Source: Cellulomonas composti
GTDB lineage: Bacteria > Actinomycetota > Actinomycetes > Actinomycetales > Cellulomonadaceae
NCBI RefSeq assembly: GCF_007990245.1
Contig: NZ_BJWG01000001.1
Coordinates: 124,001-188,000 of the forward strand
Length of the DNA: 64,000 bases
Direction of reading: 5' to 3'
Under the pieces are notes generated by a model, which saw only the letters and a list, made by a program, of their open reading frames with translations, had not been told where the DNA came from and did not search any database. Positions 22,943 through 31,265 of the stretch are shown here, one piece after another. How positions within the stretch are numbered: position 1 is the first letter of the stretch; each line of letters begins with the position of its first letter. The position numbers and the translations under genes were made by a program.

Positions 22943-23674
22943 TCAGCGCGCGTCGTGCAGGGCGGCGAGCAGGATGCGGTTGAACGCGGCGGGGGCGTGC
23001 GAGTTCACGTCGTGGCCCGCACCCGGCACCACGGTCAGCCGCGCACCGGGCAGCGCTCGCACGTAGCGGCGCTCGTCGACGCGCAGCGGGTCGCGCGCCC
23101 CGTTGACGAGCCACACCGGCACCGTGAGCCGGCGCAGGTCCGACAGCGGCGAGTAGCCGTGCAGGGCGTGCAGCATGTCGCTCACGACGTGCCAGGTGCC
23201 GTCGCCCGTGCGCAGCGCGCGCGTCAGCCAGGTCGACAGGCGCCCGTACTGCCGCAGCGGCTTGCCCCGCGTCGTCGTCGAGCACCCCGCGAGCACCACC
23301 CCTGCCAGACGGTCCTGGTGGCGTCCCGCGTACGCGAGGCTGGCGTACCCCCCGAGCGAGAGCCCGACGAGCAGAGGCGGCGTCGGGCAGCCCGCGACCG
23401 CGTCGTCGATCGCGGCGATCGCACCCTCGAGCGTGAACCGCTCGCCCGAGCGCGAACCGTGTCCCGGAAGGTCGATCGCGACGCTGCGGTGGCCGCCGGC
23501 CTCGGCCGCCTCGACCTGCTCGCGCCAGATCTGCGACGACGTGCGCGTGCCGTGCACGAACACGACCGGCCGCCCGAGCTCGACCGCTCCGGCCACGACG
23601 TCAGCCACGGCGTCAGCCACAGCGTCGGCGACGGTCACGGTGTCGGTTGCGGGGTCGGTGGTGGGGGCGGGCAC
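22943..23674 (-). CDS. Alpha/beta-fold hydrolase
   Basis: 243 residues. Visible fold motifs: the oxyanion VFVHGTRTSSQIW near residue 32, the nucleophile elbow GLSLGGYASL (Ser, near 105), the acid in NGARDPLRV and the His in PGAGHDVN. This is a complete Ser-Asp-His set of the esterase/haloalkane-dehalogenase-like superfamily; the substrate is unknown. The first 25 residues are a low-complexity Val/Ala/Asp repeat. Start: GTG 23674, chosen because TAGCAT lies 7 nt upstream on the coding strand (leaderless pattern); an in-frame GTG at 23692 is the alternative. Confidence 0.85.
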   Translation of the reverse strand: MPAPTTDPATDTVTVADAVADAVADVVAGAVELGRPVVFVHGTRTSSQIWREQVEAAEAGGHRSVAIDLPGHGSRSGERFTLEGAIAAIDDAVAGCPTPPLLVGLSLGGYASLAYAGRHQDRLAGVVLAGCSTTTRGKPLRQYGRLSTWLTRALRTGDGTWHVVSDMLHALHGYSPLSDLRRLTVPVWLVNGARDPLRVDERRYVRALPGARLTVVPGAGHDVNSHAPAAFNRILLAALHDAR

Positions 23675-23681
23675 GGGTGCG

Positions 23682-23687
23682 ATGCTA
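23682..23687 (-). promoter_or_regulatory. -10 box of a leaderless hydrolase transcript
   Basis: TAGCAT on the minus strand, 7 nt before the GTG at 23674, with no ribosome site between. The divergent pilB promoter begins about 55 bp away. Confidence 0.5.
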
Positions 23688-23741
23688 CGCACCGCACCCG
23701 TGGGTTCGGGCGGAGGATCTGGGGCGAAATCGTGCGCATCG

Positions 23742-23771
23742 CTCAAGCCGGTGCCGCTGCGGTGCCGATGA
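23742..23771 (+). promoter_or_regulatory. Sigma-28/WhiG-type promoter of pilB
   Basis: CTCAAG, 16-bp spacer, GCCGATGA. This matches the FliA/WhiG class (TCAA near -35, GCCGATAA near -10). The transcript would have a leader of about 40 nt before pilB. Five further good copies lie in front of other pilus genes in this window. Confidence 0.7.
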
Positions 23772-23816
23772 GCGATCAGGGCCACTCGGGCCGTGCCAGG
23801 ACACTCAGGAGGCGAT

Positions 23817-25490
23817 GTGAAGCAGCTCGGTGAGATCCTGCTCGAGGAAGGTCTCGTCACCGAGGCGCAGCTGCTCGCGGCGCTCGACGAGACCATGACC
23901 GAGGGCGGCTCGCTCGGACGCACGCTCGTCGAGCTCGGCATCCTCTCGGAGAACCAGCTCGTGCAGGCGCTCGCCGCACAGGTCGGGATGCAGTACATCG
24001 ACCTCGACGAGTTCCAGGTTGACCGTGCCGCGCTCGCGATGGTGCCCGCCGCGCTGTGCCGCCGGTACACGGTCCTGCCGGTCGCGATCCAGAACGGCGC
24101 CATCCTGCTCGCGACGGCCGACCCCGGGAACGTGATGGCGGTCGACGACGTGCGCACCGTCTCGGGGATGGCCGTGATCCCGGTCATCGCGACGTACGAC
24201 AACGTGCTGCGTGCGATCGACCGGTTCGTTCGCGCGGACGGCGAGATGGAGAACCTCACCTCGGCGTTCGAGGACGCGCTGCCGGAGCCCGAGGCCGACC
24301 TGTCGAAGATGGGCGACATCGCCGACGACGACGCGCCGATCGTCCGGTTCGTCAACCTGCTGGTCACGCAGGCGATCACGGACCGAGCCTCCGACATCCA
24401 CATCGAGCCGACCGAGCACGACCTGCGCGTCCGGTACCGGATCGACGGCGTGCTGCACGAGACGCAGCGCTCGCCCAAGAACATCTCGAGCGGCGTCATC
24501 AGCCGCGTGAAGATCATGAGCGACATCGACATCGCCGAGCGGCGCAAGCCGCAGGACGGCCGTATGTCGGTCATGCACAACGGCCGCAAGATCGACCTGC
24601 GCGTGGCGACGCTGCCCACGGTGTGGGGCGAGAAGATCGTCATGCGAATCCTCGACAACTCGACCGCGAGCCTCGACCTGCGCGACCTGAGCTTCCTCGA
24701 GCACAACTACCAGACGTACCAGCAGTCGTACACGAAGCCCTACGGCATGATCCTGGTCACCGGCCCGACCGGTTCGGGCAAGTCGACCACGCTGTACGCG
24801 ACGCTCAACGCGGTCTCGAAGCCGGAGATCAACGTCATCACGGTCGAGGACCCGGTCGAGTACCGGCTCGCGGGCATCAACCAGGTGCAGGTCAACCCGA
24901 AGGCGGGCCTCACGTTCGCCAGTGCGCTGCGCTCGATCCTGCGCTCGGACCCCGACGTCGTCCTCCTCGGTGAGATCCGTGACCACGAGACCGCGCAGAT
25001 CGCGATCGAGGCGGCCCTGACCGGTCACCTCGTGCTCTCGACGCTGCACACCAACGACGCGCCCTCGGCGGTCACGCGACTCACCGAGATGGGCATCGAG
25101 CCGTTCCTGGTCGGGTCCGCGCTCGACTGCGTGGTCGCCCAGCGACTCGCGCGCAAGCTGTGCGAGAAGTGCAAGGAGCCGTACCAGCCGTCGGAGGCCG
25201 AGATGGTCGCGGCCCGGTTCCCGTGGGTGCCGGGGGAGCGGGTGCCCGAGCTGTACCGCCCGGTCGGCTGCGTGACCTGCTCCAAGACCGGCTACCGCGG
25301 GCGCATCGCGCTCCACGAGGTCATGCGCGTGACCGAGGAGATCGAGCGCCATGCGGTCGCGCACTCGTCCTCGGCGGAGATCATGGCGACCGCGTTGCAG
25401 CAGGGCATGACCGGCCTGCGCGACGACGGCTGGTACAAGGTCGTCGCCGGAACGACGTCGATCGAGGAGATCCTGCGCGTCGTCGCGTGA
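23817..25490 (+). CDS. pilB: Type IV pilus assembly ATPase PilB
   Basis: Cytoplasmic hexameric motor that drives pilin polymerisation. 557 residues. The N-terminal MshEN domain has two long repeats (LGEILLEEGLVTEAQLLAAL and LGRTLVELGILSENQLVQAL) that resemble the c-di-GMP-binding motif of MshE. The ATPase core has Walker A GPTGSGKST (near 316), the Asp box ITVEDPVEYRL, Walker B LRSDPDVVLLGEIRD and STLHTND; two CxxC pairs (CEKC near 448, CVTC near 485) bind Zn. The start is GTG 23817 after AGGAGG; the ATG two bases earlier is followed at once by TGA. A sigma-28-type promoter precedes it. Confidence 0.96.
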   Translation: MKQLGEILLEEGLVTEAQLLAALDETMTEGGSLGRTLVELGILSENQLVQALAAQVGMQYIDLDEFQVDRAALAMVPAALCRRYTVLPVAIQNGAILLATADPGNVMAVDDVRTVSGMAVIPVIATYDNVLRAIDRFVRADGEMENLTSAFEDALPEPEADLSKMGDIADDDAPIVRFVNLLVTQAITDRASDIHIEPTEHDLRVRYRIDGVLHETQRSPKNISSGVISRVKIMSDIDIAERRKPQDGRMSVMHNGRKIDLRVATLPTVWGEKIVMRILDNSTASLDLRDLSFLEHNYQTYQQSYTKPYGMILVTGPTGSGKSTTLYATLNAVSKPEINVITVEDPVEYRLAGINQVQVNPKAGLTFASALRSILRSDPDVVLLGEIRDHETAQIAIEAALTGHLVLSTLHTNDAPSAVTRLTEMGIEPFLVGSALDCVVAQRLARKLCEKCKEPYQPSEAEMVAARFPWVPGERVPELYRPVGCVTCSKTGYRGRIALHEVMRVTEEIERHAVAHSSSAEIMATALQQGMTGLRDDGWYKVVAGTTSIEEILRVVA

Positions 25491-25497
25491 CGACTCG

Positions 25498-25526
25498 CTC
25501 AAGTCGCCCGTATGGACCGCCGATGA
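25498..25526 (+). promoter_or_regulatory. Sigma-28/WhiG-type promoter of pilT
   Basis: CTCAAG, 15-bp spacer, GCCGATGA, beginning 8 bp after the pilB stop. It gives pilT its own start with a leader of about 60 nt. Confidence 0.7.
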
Positions 25527-25590
25527 ACCGTCGAGAGCACCGAGCGACGGCATCGGCATGGGCCGCCCGTCTCCCGAGGAGGAGAGTGAC

Positions 25591-27309
25591 GTGACCGAAC
25601 CCAGCCGTCCGGTGTCGGGTGAGCCGACCCGTCCGTTGCCGCCGTACCGCCCCGCCGGTCCGCAGCCTGCAGCAGCGCCCGGTGCGCCGGGTGGGCCGGT
25701 GATGTTCTCGCCGATCCCGTCGCAGAGCACCGCGCCCGCAGCGCCCGCAGCGCCCGCACCGTACCCGCCGCAGCCGTCGCAGGCCCCGGGTGCGCCGATG
25801 GCGACCTCCCAGGCCGGGCAGCCGCTGGCGCCGCAGGCCCGCGCTCCGCAGCCCATCGTGCAGCCCACCGCGCAGCCCACCATGCAGCCCACGGCGACGT
25901 CGGGGTACGTGCCCGCGGGGGCAGCGCCCGGCTCGGCGTCGGTCGCCGCCGTGCGCGAGGCGTACCGCTCCCCGATCGAGCAGACCGCGGTGCTGCCGTC
26001 GGCACCCAAGTTCGGTGGCCAGGTGACGTTCACGCCCGCCGTGGTGCCGCCGCCGGCCGAGGTGCAGGACAAGCCCGTCGAACCGACGTTCCAGCGCCCG
26101 GCGGTCGCCCAGCGCGACCGCACCTCGCGGCTCGGGGTGTCCAGCGAGCAGCGCGACGACGACCTGCCGATCGACGAGGTGCTCGCGGAGATGGTCCGTC
26201 TGGGCGCGTCCGACGTCCACCTGACCACCGGCGCGCCGCCGATGGTCCGTGTCTCGGGCAACCTGCAGCAGCTCGACGGTTTCGGGACGATGTCCCCGGA
26301 GCCCTTGCGCCGCGTGCTGTACGGGATCCTCACCCAGAAGCAGCGCGAGACGTTCGAGTCGAACCTCGAGCTCGACCTGTCCTACGCGGTGCGCGGGCTG
26401 GCCCGCTTCCGCGTGAACATCTACCAGCAGCGCGAGTCTATCGGCGCCGCCTTCCGTGTGATCCCCTACGAGATCAAGCCGCTCGAGCAGCTGGGGGTGC
26501 CGGCCGTCGTCGGCACCTTCGCCGGCCTGCCGCGTGGTCTGGTGCTCGTGACGGGACCGACCGGTTCGGGCAAGTCGACGACGCTCGCCTCGATCGTCGA
26601 CCTCGCGAACCGCACGCGCGAGGACCACATCATGACGGTCGAGGACCCGATCGAGTTCCTCCACCGGCACAAGAAGTGCCTGGTGAACCAGCGCGAGGTC
26701 GGCGCGGACACGCTCTCGTTCGCGAACGCCCTCAAGCACGTGCTGCGCCAGGACCCCGACATCATCCTCGTCGGCGAGATGCGTGACCTCGAGACGATCT
26801 CGGTCGCGCTGACCGCCGCCGAGACCGGCCACCTCGTGTTCGCGACGCTGCACACGTCCGACGCGGCGCAGACGATCGACCGCGTGATCGACGTGTTCCC
26901 CGCGCACCAGCAGGACCAGGTGCGCACGCAGCTGGCCGGTGCGCTGCAGGGCGTCGTCTGCCAGACGCTGTGCAAGCGGGCCGACACACCCGGACGTGCC
27001 GTGGCCACCGAGGTGCTCGTGGCGACGCCTGCGATCCGCAACCTCATCCGTGAGGGCAAGACGCACCAGATCTACTCGTCCATGCAGGCCGGCGCGAAGC
27101 AGGGCATGCACACCATGGACCAGCACCTCGCCGAGCTGGTGAAGACCGGCAAGATCACCTACGAGGTCGGCCTGGAGAAGTGCCACCACGTCGAGGACTT
27201 CAACCGCCTCACGGGCCGCTTCTCGGGTCAGACCCAGGGGTCCGCGGGCCTCGGCGGTGGTGACCTCGTCGGCGGCGGCGAGACCAACGCGTTCGGGAAG
27301 TCGCTGTGA
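25591..27309 (+). CDS. pilT: Type IV pilus retraction ATPase PilT, with long Pro/Ala-rich arm
   Basis: Motor for pilus retraction. 572 residues, about 200 more than usual: residues 1-185 are a Pro/Ala/Gln-rich arm with short repeats (QPT, APA), followed by the normal PilT core. Core motifs: SDVHLTTGAPP, Walker A GPTGSGKST (near 322), MTVEDPIEFLH, LRQDPDIILVGEMRD, FATLHTSDAAQTIDR and the PilT-specific AIRNLIREGKTHQI (near 480), which separates it from PilB. GTG 25591 was chosen for the GAGGAGGAGAG ribosome site; an in-frame ATG at 25558 lacks one. The stop overlaps the start region of pilC. Confidence 0.95.
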   Translation: MTEPSRPVSGEPTRPLPPYRPAGPQPAAAPGAPGGPVMFSPIPSQSTAPAAPAAPAPYPPQPSQAPGAPMATSQAGQPLAPQARAPQPIVQPTAQPTMQPTATSGYVPAGAAPGSASVAAVREAYRSPIEQTAVLPSAPKFGGQVTFTPAVVPPPAEVQDKPVEPTFQRPAVAQRDRTSRLGVSSEQRDDDLPIDEVLAEMVRLGASDVHLTTGAPPMVRVSGNLQQLDGFGTMSPEPLRRVLYGILTQKQRETFESNLELDLSYAVRGLARFRVNIYQQRESIGAAFRVIPYEIKPLEQLGVPAVVGTFAGLPRGLVLVTGPTGSGKSTTLASIVDLANRTREDHIMTVEDPIEFLHRHKKCLVNQREVGADTLSFANALKHVLRQDPDIILVGEMRDLETISVALTAAETGHLVFATLHTSDAAQTIDRVIDVFPAHQQDQVRTQLAGALQGVVCQTLCKRADTPGRAVATEVLVATPAIRNLIREGKTHQIYSSMQAGAKQGMHTMDQHLAELVKTGKITYEVGLEKCHHVEDFNRLTGRFSGQTQGSAGLGGGDLVGGGETNAFGKSL

Positions 27310-28538
27310 TGGCCGGGCAGAGCAAGACCTACGAGTACGCGGTCCGTGACCGCGCGGGCAAGCTCGTCAAGGGTCGCGTCGACGCGCCCAACCAGGCAGC
27401 GGTGGCCAACCGGCTGCGCGAGATGGGCATGGCCGCGGTCTCGATCTCCGAGGTCAACACCGGCGGCCTCAACGCCGAGCTTCACATCCCGGGCATCACC
27501 GACAAGATCTCGCTCAAGGACATCGCGGTGATGTCCCGCCAGCTCGCGACGATGATCGACGCGGGCCTGTCGCTGCTGCGTGCGCTGACGATCCTCACCG
27601 AGCAGACCGAGAACAAGGCGCTGCAGAAGATCCTCAACCAGGTCCGCACGGACGTCGAGGTCGGTACCTCGTTCTCGGTCGCGCTGGCCAAGCACCCGTC
27701 GGTCTTCCCGCCGCTCATGATCAACATGGTCAAGGCGGGCGAGGTGGGTGGCTTCCTCGACCAGACGCTCGTCTCGGTGGCGAACAACTTCGAGGCCGAG
27801 GTCAAGCTGCGCGGCAAGATCAAGTCCGCGATGACCTACCCCGTGGTGATCTTCATCGTCGCGATCTTGGCGACGATCGGCATGCTCATCTTCATCGTCC
27901 CGGTGTTCGCGGGCATGTTCACCGAGCTGGGCGGCGAGCTGCCGACCCCGACCAAGATCCTCATGGCGATGTCCAACTTCATCAAGGTTGCCATCGTGCC
28001 GATCATCATCGGCCTGGTGATCTTCGCGGTGTGGTGGGGCAAGCACAAGAACGACCGCGCCGTCCGGGAGAAGCTGGACCCGTGGAAGCTGCGGGTGCCG
28101 GTGTTCGGCAAGCTGTTCCAGAAGATCGCGGTGTCCCGGTTCACGCGCAACTTCGGCACGATGATCCACGCGGGCGTGCCGCTGCTGCAGGCGCTCGACA
28201 TCGTCGGTGAGACCAGCGGCAACCTGGTGATCGAACGCGCGGCGCGGTCGGTGCAGGAGTCGGTGCGTCGCGGCGAGTCCCTGGCCGGCCCGCTGTCCAA
28301 CCACTCGGTGTTCCCGCCGATGGTGGTGCAGATGATGGCCGTCGGTGAGGACACCGGCGCGCTCGACACCATGCTGGGCAAGGTCGCGGACTTCTACGAC
28401 GAAGAGGTCGAGGCCACCACCGAGCAGCTCACGAGCCTCATCGAGCCGCTCATGATCGTCGTCATCGGCTCGATCATCGGGTCCATGGTCATCGCCATGT
28501 ACCTGCCCATCTTCAAGATCTTCGACCTGATCAAATAG
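27309..28538 (+). CDS. pilC: Type IV pilus inner-membrane platform protein PilC
   Basis: Membrane platform that couples the PilB/PilT motors to the growing pilus. 409 residues with two T2SSF domains (about 65-190 and 270-400), each with the pattern SRQLATMIDAGLSLLRAL or TRNFGTMIHAGVPLLQAL followed by KAGEVGG or AVGEDTG, and three membrane helices (near 175-195, 225-245 and 375-400). The start could be ATG 27309 (used here) or the GTG directly before it at 27306, which overlaps the pilT stop. Confidence 0.96.
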   Translation: MAGQSKTYEYAVRDRAGKLVKGRVDAPNQAAVANRLREMGMAAVSISEVNTGGLNAELHIPGITDKISLKDIAVMSRQLATMIDAGLSLLRALTILTEQTENKALQKILNQVRTDVEVGTSFSVALAKHPSVFPPLMINMVKAGEVGGFLDQTLVSVANNFEAEVKLRGKIKSAMTYPVVIFIVAILATIGMLIFIVPVFAGMFTELGGELPTPTKILMAMSNFIKVAIVPIIIGLVIFAVWWGKHKNDRAVREKLDPWKLRVPVFGKLFQKIAVSRFTRNFGTMIHAGVPLLQALDIVGETSGNLVIERAARSVQESVRRGESLAGPLSNHSVFPPMVVQMMAVGEDTGALDTMLGKVADFYDEEVEATTEQLTSLIEPLMIVVIGSIIGSMVIAMYLPIFKIFDLIK

Positions 28539-28559
28539 GACATTCACGGCGGCCGATAG
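28530..28559 (+). promoter_or_regulatory. Sigma-28/WhiG-type promoter 1 of the major pilin
   Basis: ATCAAA, 16-bp spacer, GCCGATAG. The -35 part lies in the last codons of pilC. This copy is closest to the WhiG -10 GCCGATAA. The leader to the pilin ATG would be about 150 nt. Confidence 0.6.
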
Positions 28560-28582
28560 GCCGAGAGAGTGAATCCACAAGT

Positions 28583-28621
28583 CGGCCCCCGGAACGCTCA
28601 AGGAGAGCGGCCCGGGGGCCG
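28583..28621 (+). other. Perfect stem-loop in the pilin leader
   Basis: CGGCCCCCGG and CCGGGGGCCG form a 10-bp stem with a 19-nt loop. RNA started at promoter 1 would contain it. The loop holds the -35 part and the right arm the first half of the -10 part of promoter 2, so it may be an attenuator, an mRNA-stability hairpin, or partly a by-product of promoter 2. Confidence 0.6.
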
Positions 28622-28625
28622 ATTC
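28597..28625 (+). promoter_or_regulatory. Sigma-28/WhiG-type promoter 2 of the major pilin
   Basis: CTCAAG, 15-bp spacer, GCCGATTC. The -35 is perfect and the spacing equals that of the pilT and pilM promoters. The leader to the pilin would be about 85 nt. Confidence 0.5.
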
Positions 28626-28715
28626 CATGTGTGCACGACTGAACCGGCAAGGGCCCCAGGCAGGCGCCGGACCGAAGGTGACAACTCATCCGTCCAGACC
28701 TACATGGGAGTGACA

Positions 28716-29165
28716 ATGATCGCTCGTGTTCGTAAGTCCCTCGACGAGAAGGACAAGGGCTTCACCCTTATCGAGCTCCTCGTCGTCATCATCATCATCG
28801 GCATCCTGGCGGCCATCGCCATCCCGATCTTCCTCAACCAGCGCAAGAAGGCCGTCGACGCCGCCGCCCGTGCGGACGTCACGACCATCTCGAAGCAGGT
28901 GGCGACCTACCTCGTCGACAACACCGACATGCCGACCGTCTCCGTGACGGCCGACGGCGAGTCGTACGAGATGACGGGCGCCGGCCTGGCCGCGGCCGAG
29001 ATCATCGGCCCGGTGTCGGGCAGCCTCGAGGACCCGGCGGTCGCGGTGACCGGCACGGACGCCTCTGACGTGGTGGTCACGCTGACGTTCTCCGGCGGTA
29101 CCGCTGGCGACGGCGCGACGATCACCTACGACGCCGCGAAGGGCCTCGGCGAGCCGACGGCCTGA
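28716..29165 (+). CDS. pilA: Major type IV pilin
   Basis: Structural subunit of the pilus. 149 residues. A 15-residue basic leader (MIARVRKSLDEKDKG) ends at the prepilin cleavage site; the mature chain starts FTLIELLVVIIII with Glu at +5, then a helix ending in FLNQRKKAVDAAA and a small C-terminal beta domain without cysteines. ATG 28716 is used because GGGAG lies 7 nt upstream; an ATG at 28704 is also in frame. Two tandem sigma-28-type promoters precede it and a strong terminator follows, so it is expressed apart from its neighbours, as suits the most abundant subunit. Confidence 0.94.
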   Translation: MIARVRKSLDEKDKGFTLIELLVVIIIIGILAAIAIPIFLNQRKKAVDAAARADVTTISKQVATYLVDNTDMPTVSVTADGESYEMTGAGLAAAEIIGPVSGSLEDPAVAVTGTDASDVVVTLTFSGGTAGDGATITYDAAKGLGEPTA

Positions 29166-29185
29166 TCGGTTGACGGACGCTAGAC

Positions 29186-29223
29186 CCCGAAGGGGCGGGA
29201 CCACACGGTCCCGCCCCTTCGGG
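29186..29223 (+). terminator. Strong terminator after the pilin gene
   Basis: A perfect 17-bp stem (CCCGAAGGGGCGGGACC with its complement) and a 4-nt loop, 20 bp after the stop. Confidence 0.9.
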
Positions 29224-29279
29224 CGTGCGCGGAACGACGGCCGATCGGGTGAATCGCCCGAGCCGGACGGTACGCACCG

Positions 29280-29308
29280 CTCAACTCGGGCGCTCGGCAC
29301 GCCGACGT
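29280..29308 (+). promoter_or_regulatory. Sigma-28/WhiG-type promoter of the minor-pilin operon
   Basis: CTCAAC, 15-bp spacer, GCCGACGT: each box has one or two changes from the best copies but spacing and position are the same. It starts the unit of three prepilin-like genes and the peptidase gene. Confidence 0.5.
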
Positions 29309-29342
29309 ACTGACGAGAACCGGAACCAGGAACGGGAGACGC

Positions 29343-31265
29343 ATGGACACGCAGGCGGCAGGCGGGCGCCGGGCATCCGTTCTCGCGCGGTGGCGGGCGT
29401 CGGGCACCGACGGCTTCACGCTGGTCGAGCTGCTGGTCGCGATCGTCGTGCTCGGCGCGCTGAGCATGGCCGTGATCGGCGTCATCCTCAACGCGCAGGC
29501 CCAGAGCGTCGTCAACCGCAACCGTGTCGCGGCCTCCAACCTGGCTGCGCGCGAGCTCGACATGGTGCGTGCGGTATTCAGCGGCTCGAGCACGGGACCG
29601 CTGACCATCGCGAACGCGGGACTGCAGACCAACCCCAACCAGTTCGCCGGCTTCGTGCAGGGTGACCCGCTGGTCGTCGACGGCACCCCGTACACCGTCA
29701 AGCGCTCGGTCGAGTGGAACATCACGGGCAGCGGTGCCTCGGCGTGCGAGGGCGGCGCCCTCGTGACGTACCCGAGCCTCGGTGTGTCCGTGACCGTCAC
29801 CTGGCCGCACATGGGCGGCGCGGCCCCCATCGTGCAGCGCGCGATCCTGACGCCGGACAAGAAGACCGGCGCGCAGACCACCGACTCGTACATCGCGACC
29901 AAGGTCACCGACCAGGACGCGAACCCGCTCGCGGGAGTGGCGATGGGCGCGACGGGCCCCGGCGGGTCGATCTCCTACACCGACGACACCGGTTGCGCGG
30001 TCATCAAGATCAGTCCCGCGACAACGGGGTCGACGTACACCGTGTACGTCGCGGACTCGTCGTACATCGACATCTCGGGCGCCACCAACCCGAGCAAGAC
30101 CACCGGCGTGCTGCAGCGCGCGACGATCTACTCGAGCGCGTCGTTCCAGATCGCGAAGCCCGGCACGGTCAAGGTCGTGCTGCAGCGCGCGGACGGCACG
30201 CCGCTCACTGCGGCTGACGTCGCGGGGGCCCAGTTCACGCTCGTGACCTCCGCCTCGAGCGGAGCGAGCAGCAGCGCGGTGTACACCGCCGCGGGCGTCA
30301 CGACGACGCTCACCAAGATGTGGCCTACCCAGTACGGAGCATTCTTCGGGACCATCCCGCCGCTCGGGGGCTACGCGGTTGTCAAGCTGCCACCCGGTGG
30401 CATCATCACGCTCGACACCGAGTTCGCGACCGCCGAGGTAGACGTCGACAACCTGCCGAACAACCCCACGAGCGTGCTGGCGGTCCCCGCGGGCACCGCG
30501 GCGACCTGTCCGGCGGGCGTCGGAACGGCCACCTCGGTCTCCGGCTCTAGCGCCTCGCTCTCGCTCTTGCCCGGCACCTACGACCTGTACGTCTTCGGCG
30601 AGGGGTACTCGTGCTCGCCCGGTCCCGTCGCGGTGCCGCTCGCCTCCGGTCCGAACGACGGCATCGAGTGGGGTACCACGAAGGTCCGGCTCACCGGCGC
30701 GCCCGCGGCTGGCAAGGTGTGGGCGCTGAACAAGGCGGCCTCGGGGCTCACCTCGCTCGCAACGTGCCCGCTGACGTCCGGTTCCGCCGGCACGCTGGCG
30801 ATCGACATCAGCAATGCGCGGTCTCAGGATCTCGAGCTGCCCGCGGGAGTCTGGTACGTCTACCAGACCGGCGGCGCGGCGACCGCCGCGTGCGGCAGCT
30901 TCCCGACAGCGAACCCGGTGACGCTCGTCTACGACACGACGACGACCGTCGGCTGGAGCAACGGCACCGCTGGTCTGACCGTGACCGCGACCTGGACGAC
31001 CGCCGGGACCGCGTGGAACCTGTACCTGGTTCCGCCAACCGTCACGACCTTTACGTGCGGTACCACGACGCCGACCGTGGTCGCGGGTGTGGTAGCCGTG
31101 ACGGGTGGAGCGAAGGGCGGCAGCCTCACGGGCACGGTGGTCAGGCCCGGTTCGGGTACCGACACGTGGACTGCGTACGCGTGGAGATCGGGGCAGACGT
31201 GCAAGACGACGACATTCGCCGTGACACCCTCCACGACGACGCTGACGAAGTCGGTGTCCTGGTGA
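29343..31265 (+). CDS. Very large PilV-like minor pilin
   Basis: 640 residues. A type III prepilin signal ends at Gly24; the mature protein begins FTLVELLVAIVVLG with Glu at +5 and continues as a pilin helix to about residue 70. The remaining 570 residues are a Thr/Ser/Gly-rich outer part with carboxypeptidase-regulatory-like beta repeats (for example TDQDANPLAGVAM, then PGTVKVVLQRADGTPLT) and cysteine pairs. Minor pilins usually have 130-250 residues, so this one may form a tip structure or adhesin. GGGAG precedes the ATG. Coupled to the next gene by a GTGA overlap. Confidence 0.85.
   Translation: MDTQAAGGRRASVLARWRASGTDGFTLVELLVAIVVLGALSMAVIGVILNAQAQSVVNRNRVAASNLAARELDMVRAVFSGSSTGPLTIANAGLQTNPNQFAGFVQGDPLVVDGTPYTVKRSVEWNITGSGASACEGGALVTYPSLGVSVTVTWPHMGGAAPIVQRAILTPDKKTGAQTTDSYIATKVTDQDANPLAGVAMGATGPGGSISYTDDTGCAVIKISPATTGSTYTVYVADSSYIDISGATNPSKTTGVLQRATIYSSASFQIAKPGTVKVVLQRADGTPLTAADVAGAQFTLVTSASSGASSSAVYTAAGVTTTLTKMWPTQYGAFFGTIPPLGGYAVVKLPPGGIITLDTEFATAEVDVDNLPNNPTSVLAVPAGTAATCPAGVGTATSVSGSSASLSLLPGTYDLYVFGEGYSCSPGPVAVPLASGPNDGIEWGTTKVRLTGAPAAGKVWALNKAASGLTSLATCPLTSGSAGTLAIDISNARSQDLELPAGVWYVYQTGGAATAACGSFPTANPVTLVYDTTTTVGWSNGTAGLTVTATWTTAGTAWNLYLVPPTVTTFTCGTTTPTVVAGVVAVTGGAKGGSLTGTVVRPGSGTDTWTAYAWRSGQTCKTTTFAVTPSTTTLTKSVSW

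Noticed and set aside
23815..23820. ATG start for pilB
   Set aside because: This ATG is followed directly by TGA; the GTG two bases later opens the PilB frame.
28539..28715. c-di-GMP riboswitch in the pilin leader
   Set aside because: The conserved GEMM core sequences are not present; the leader is explained by two promoters and one simple stem.
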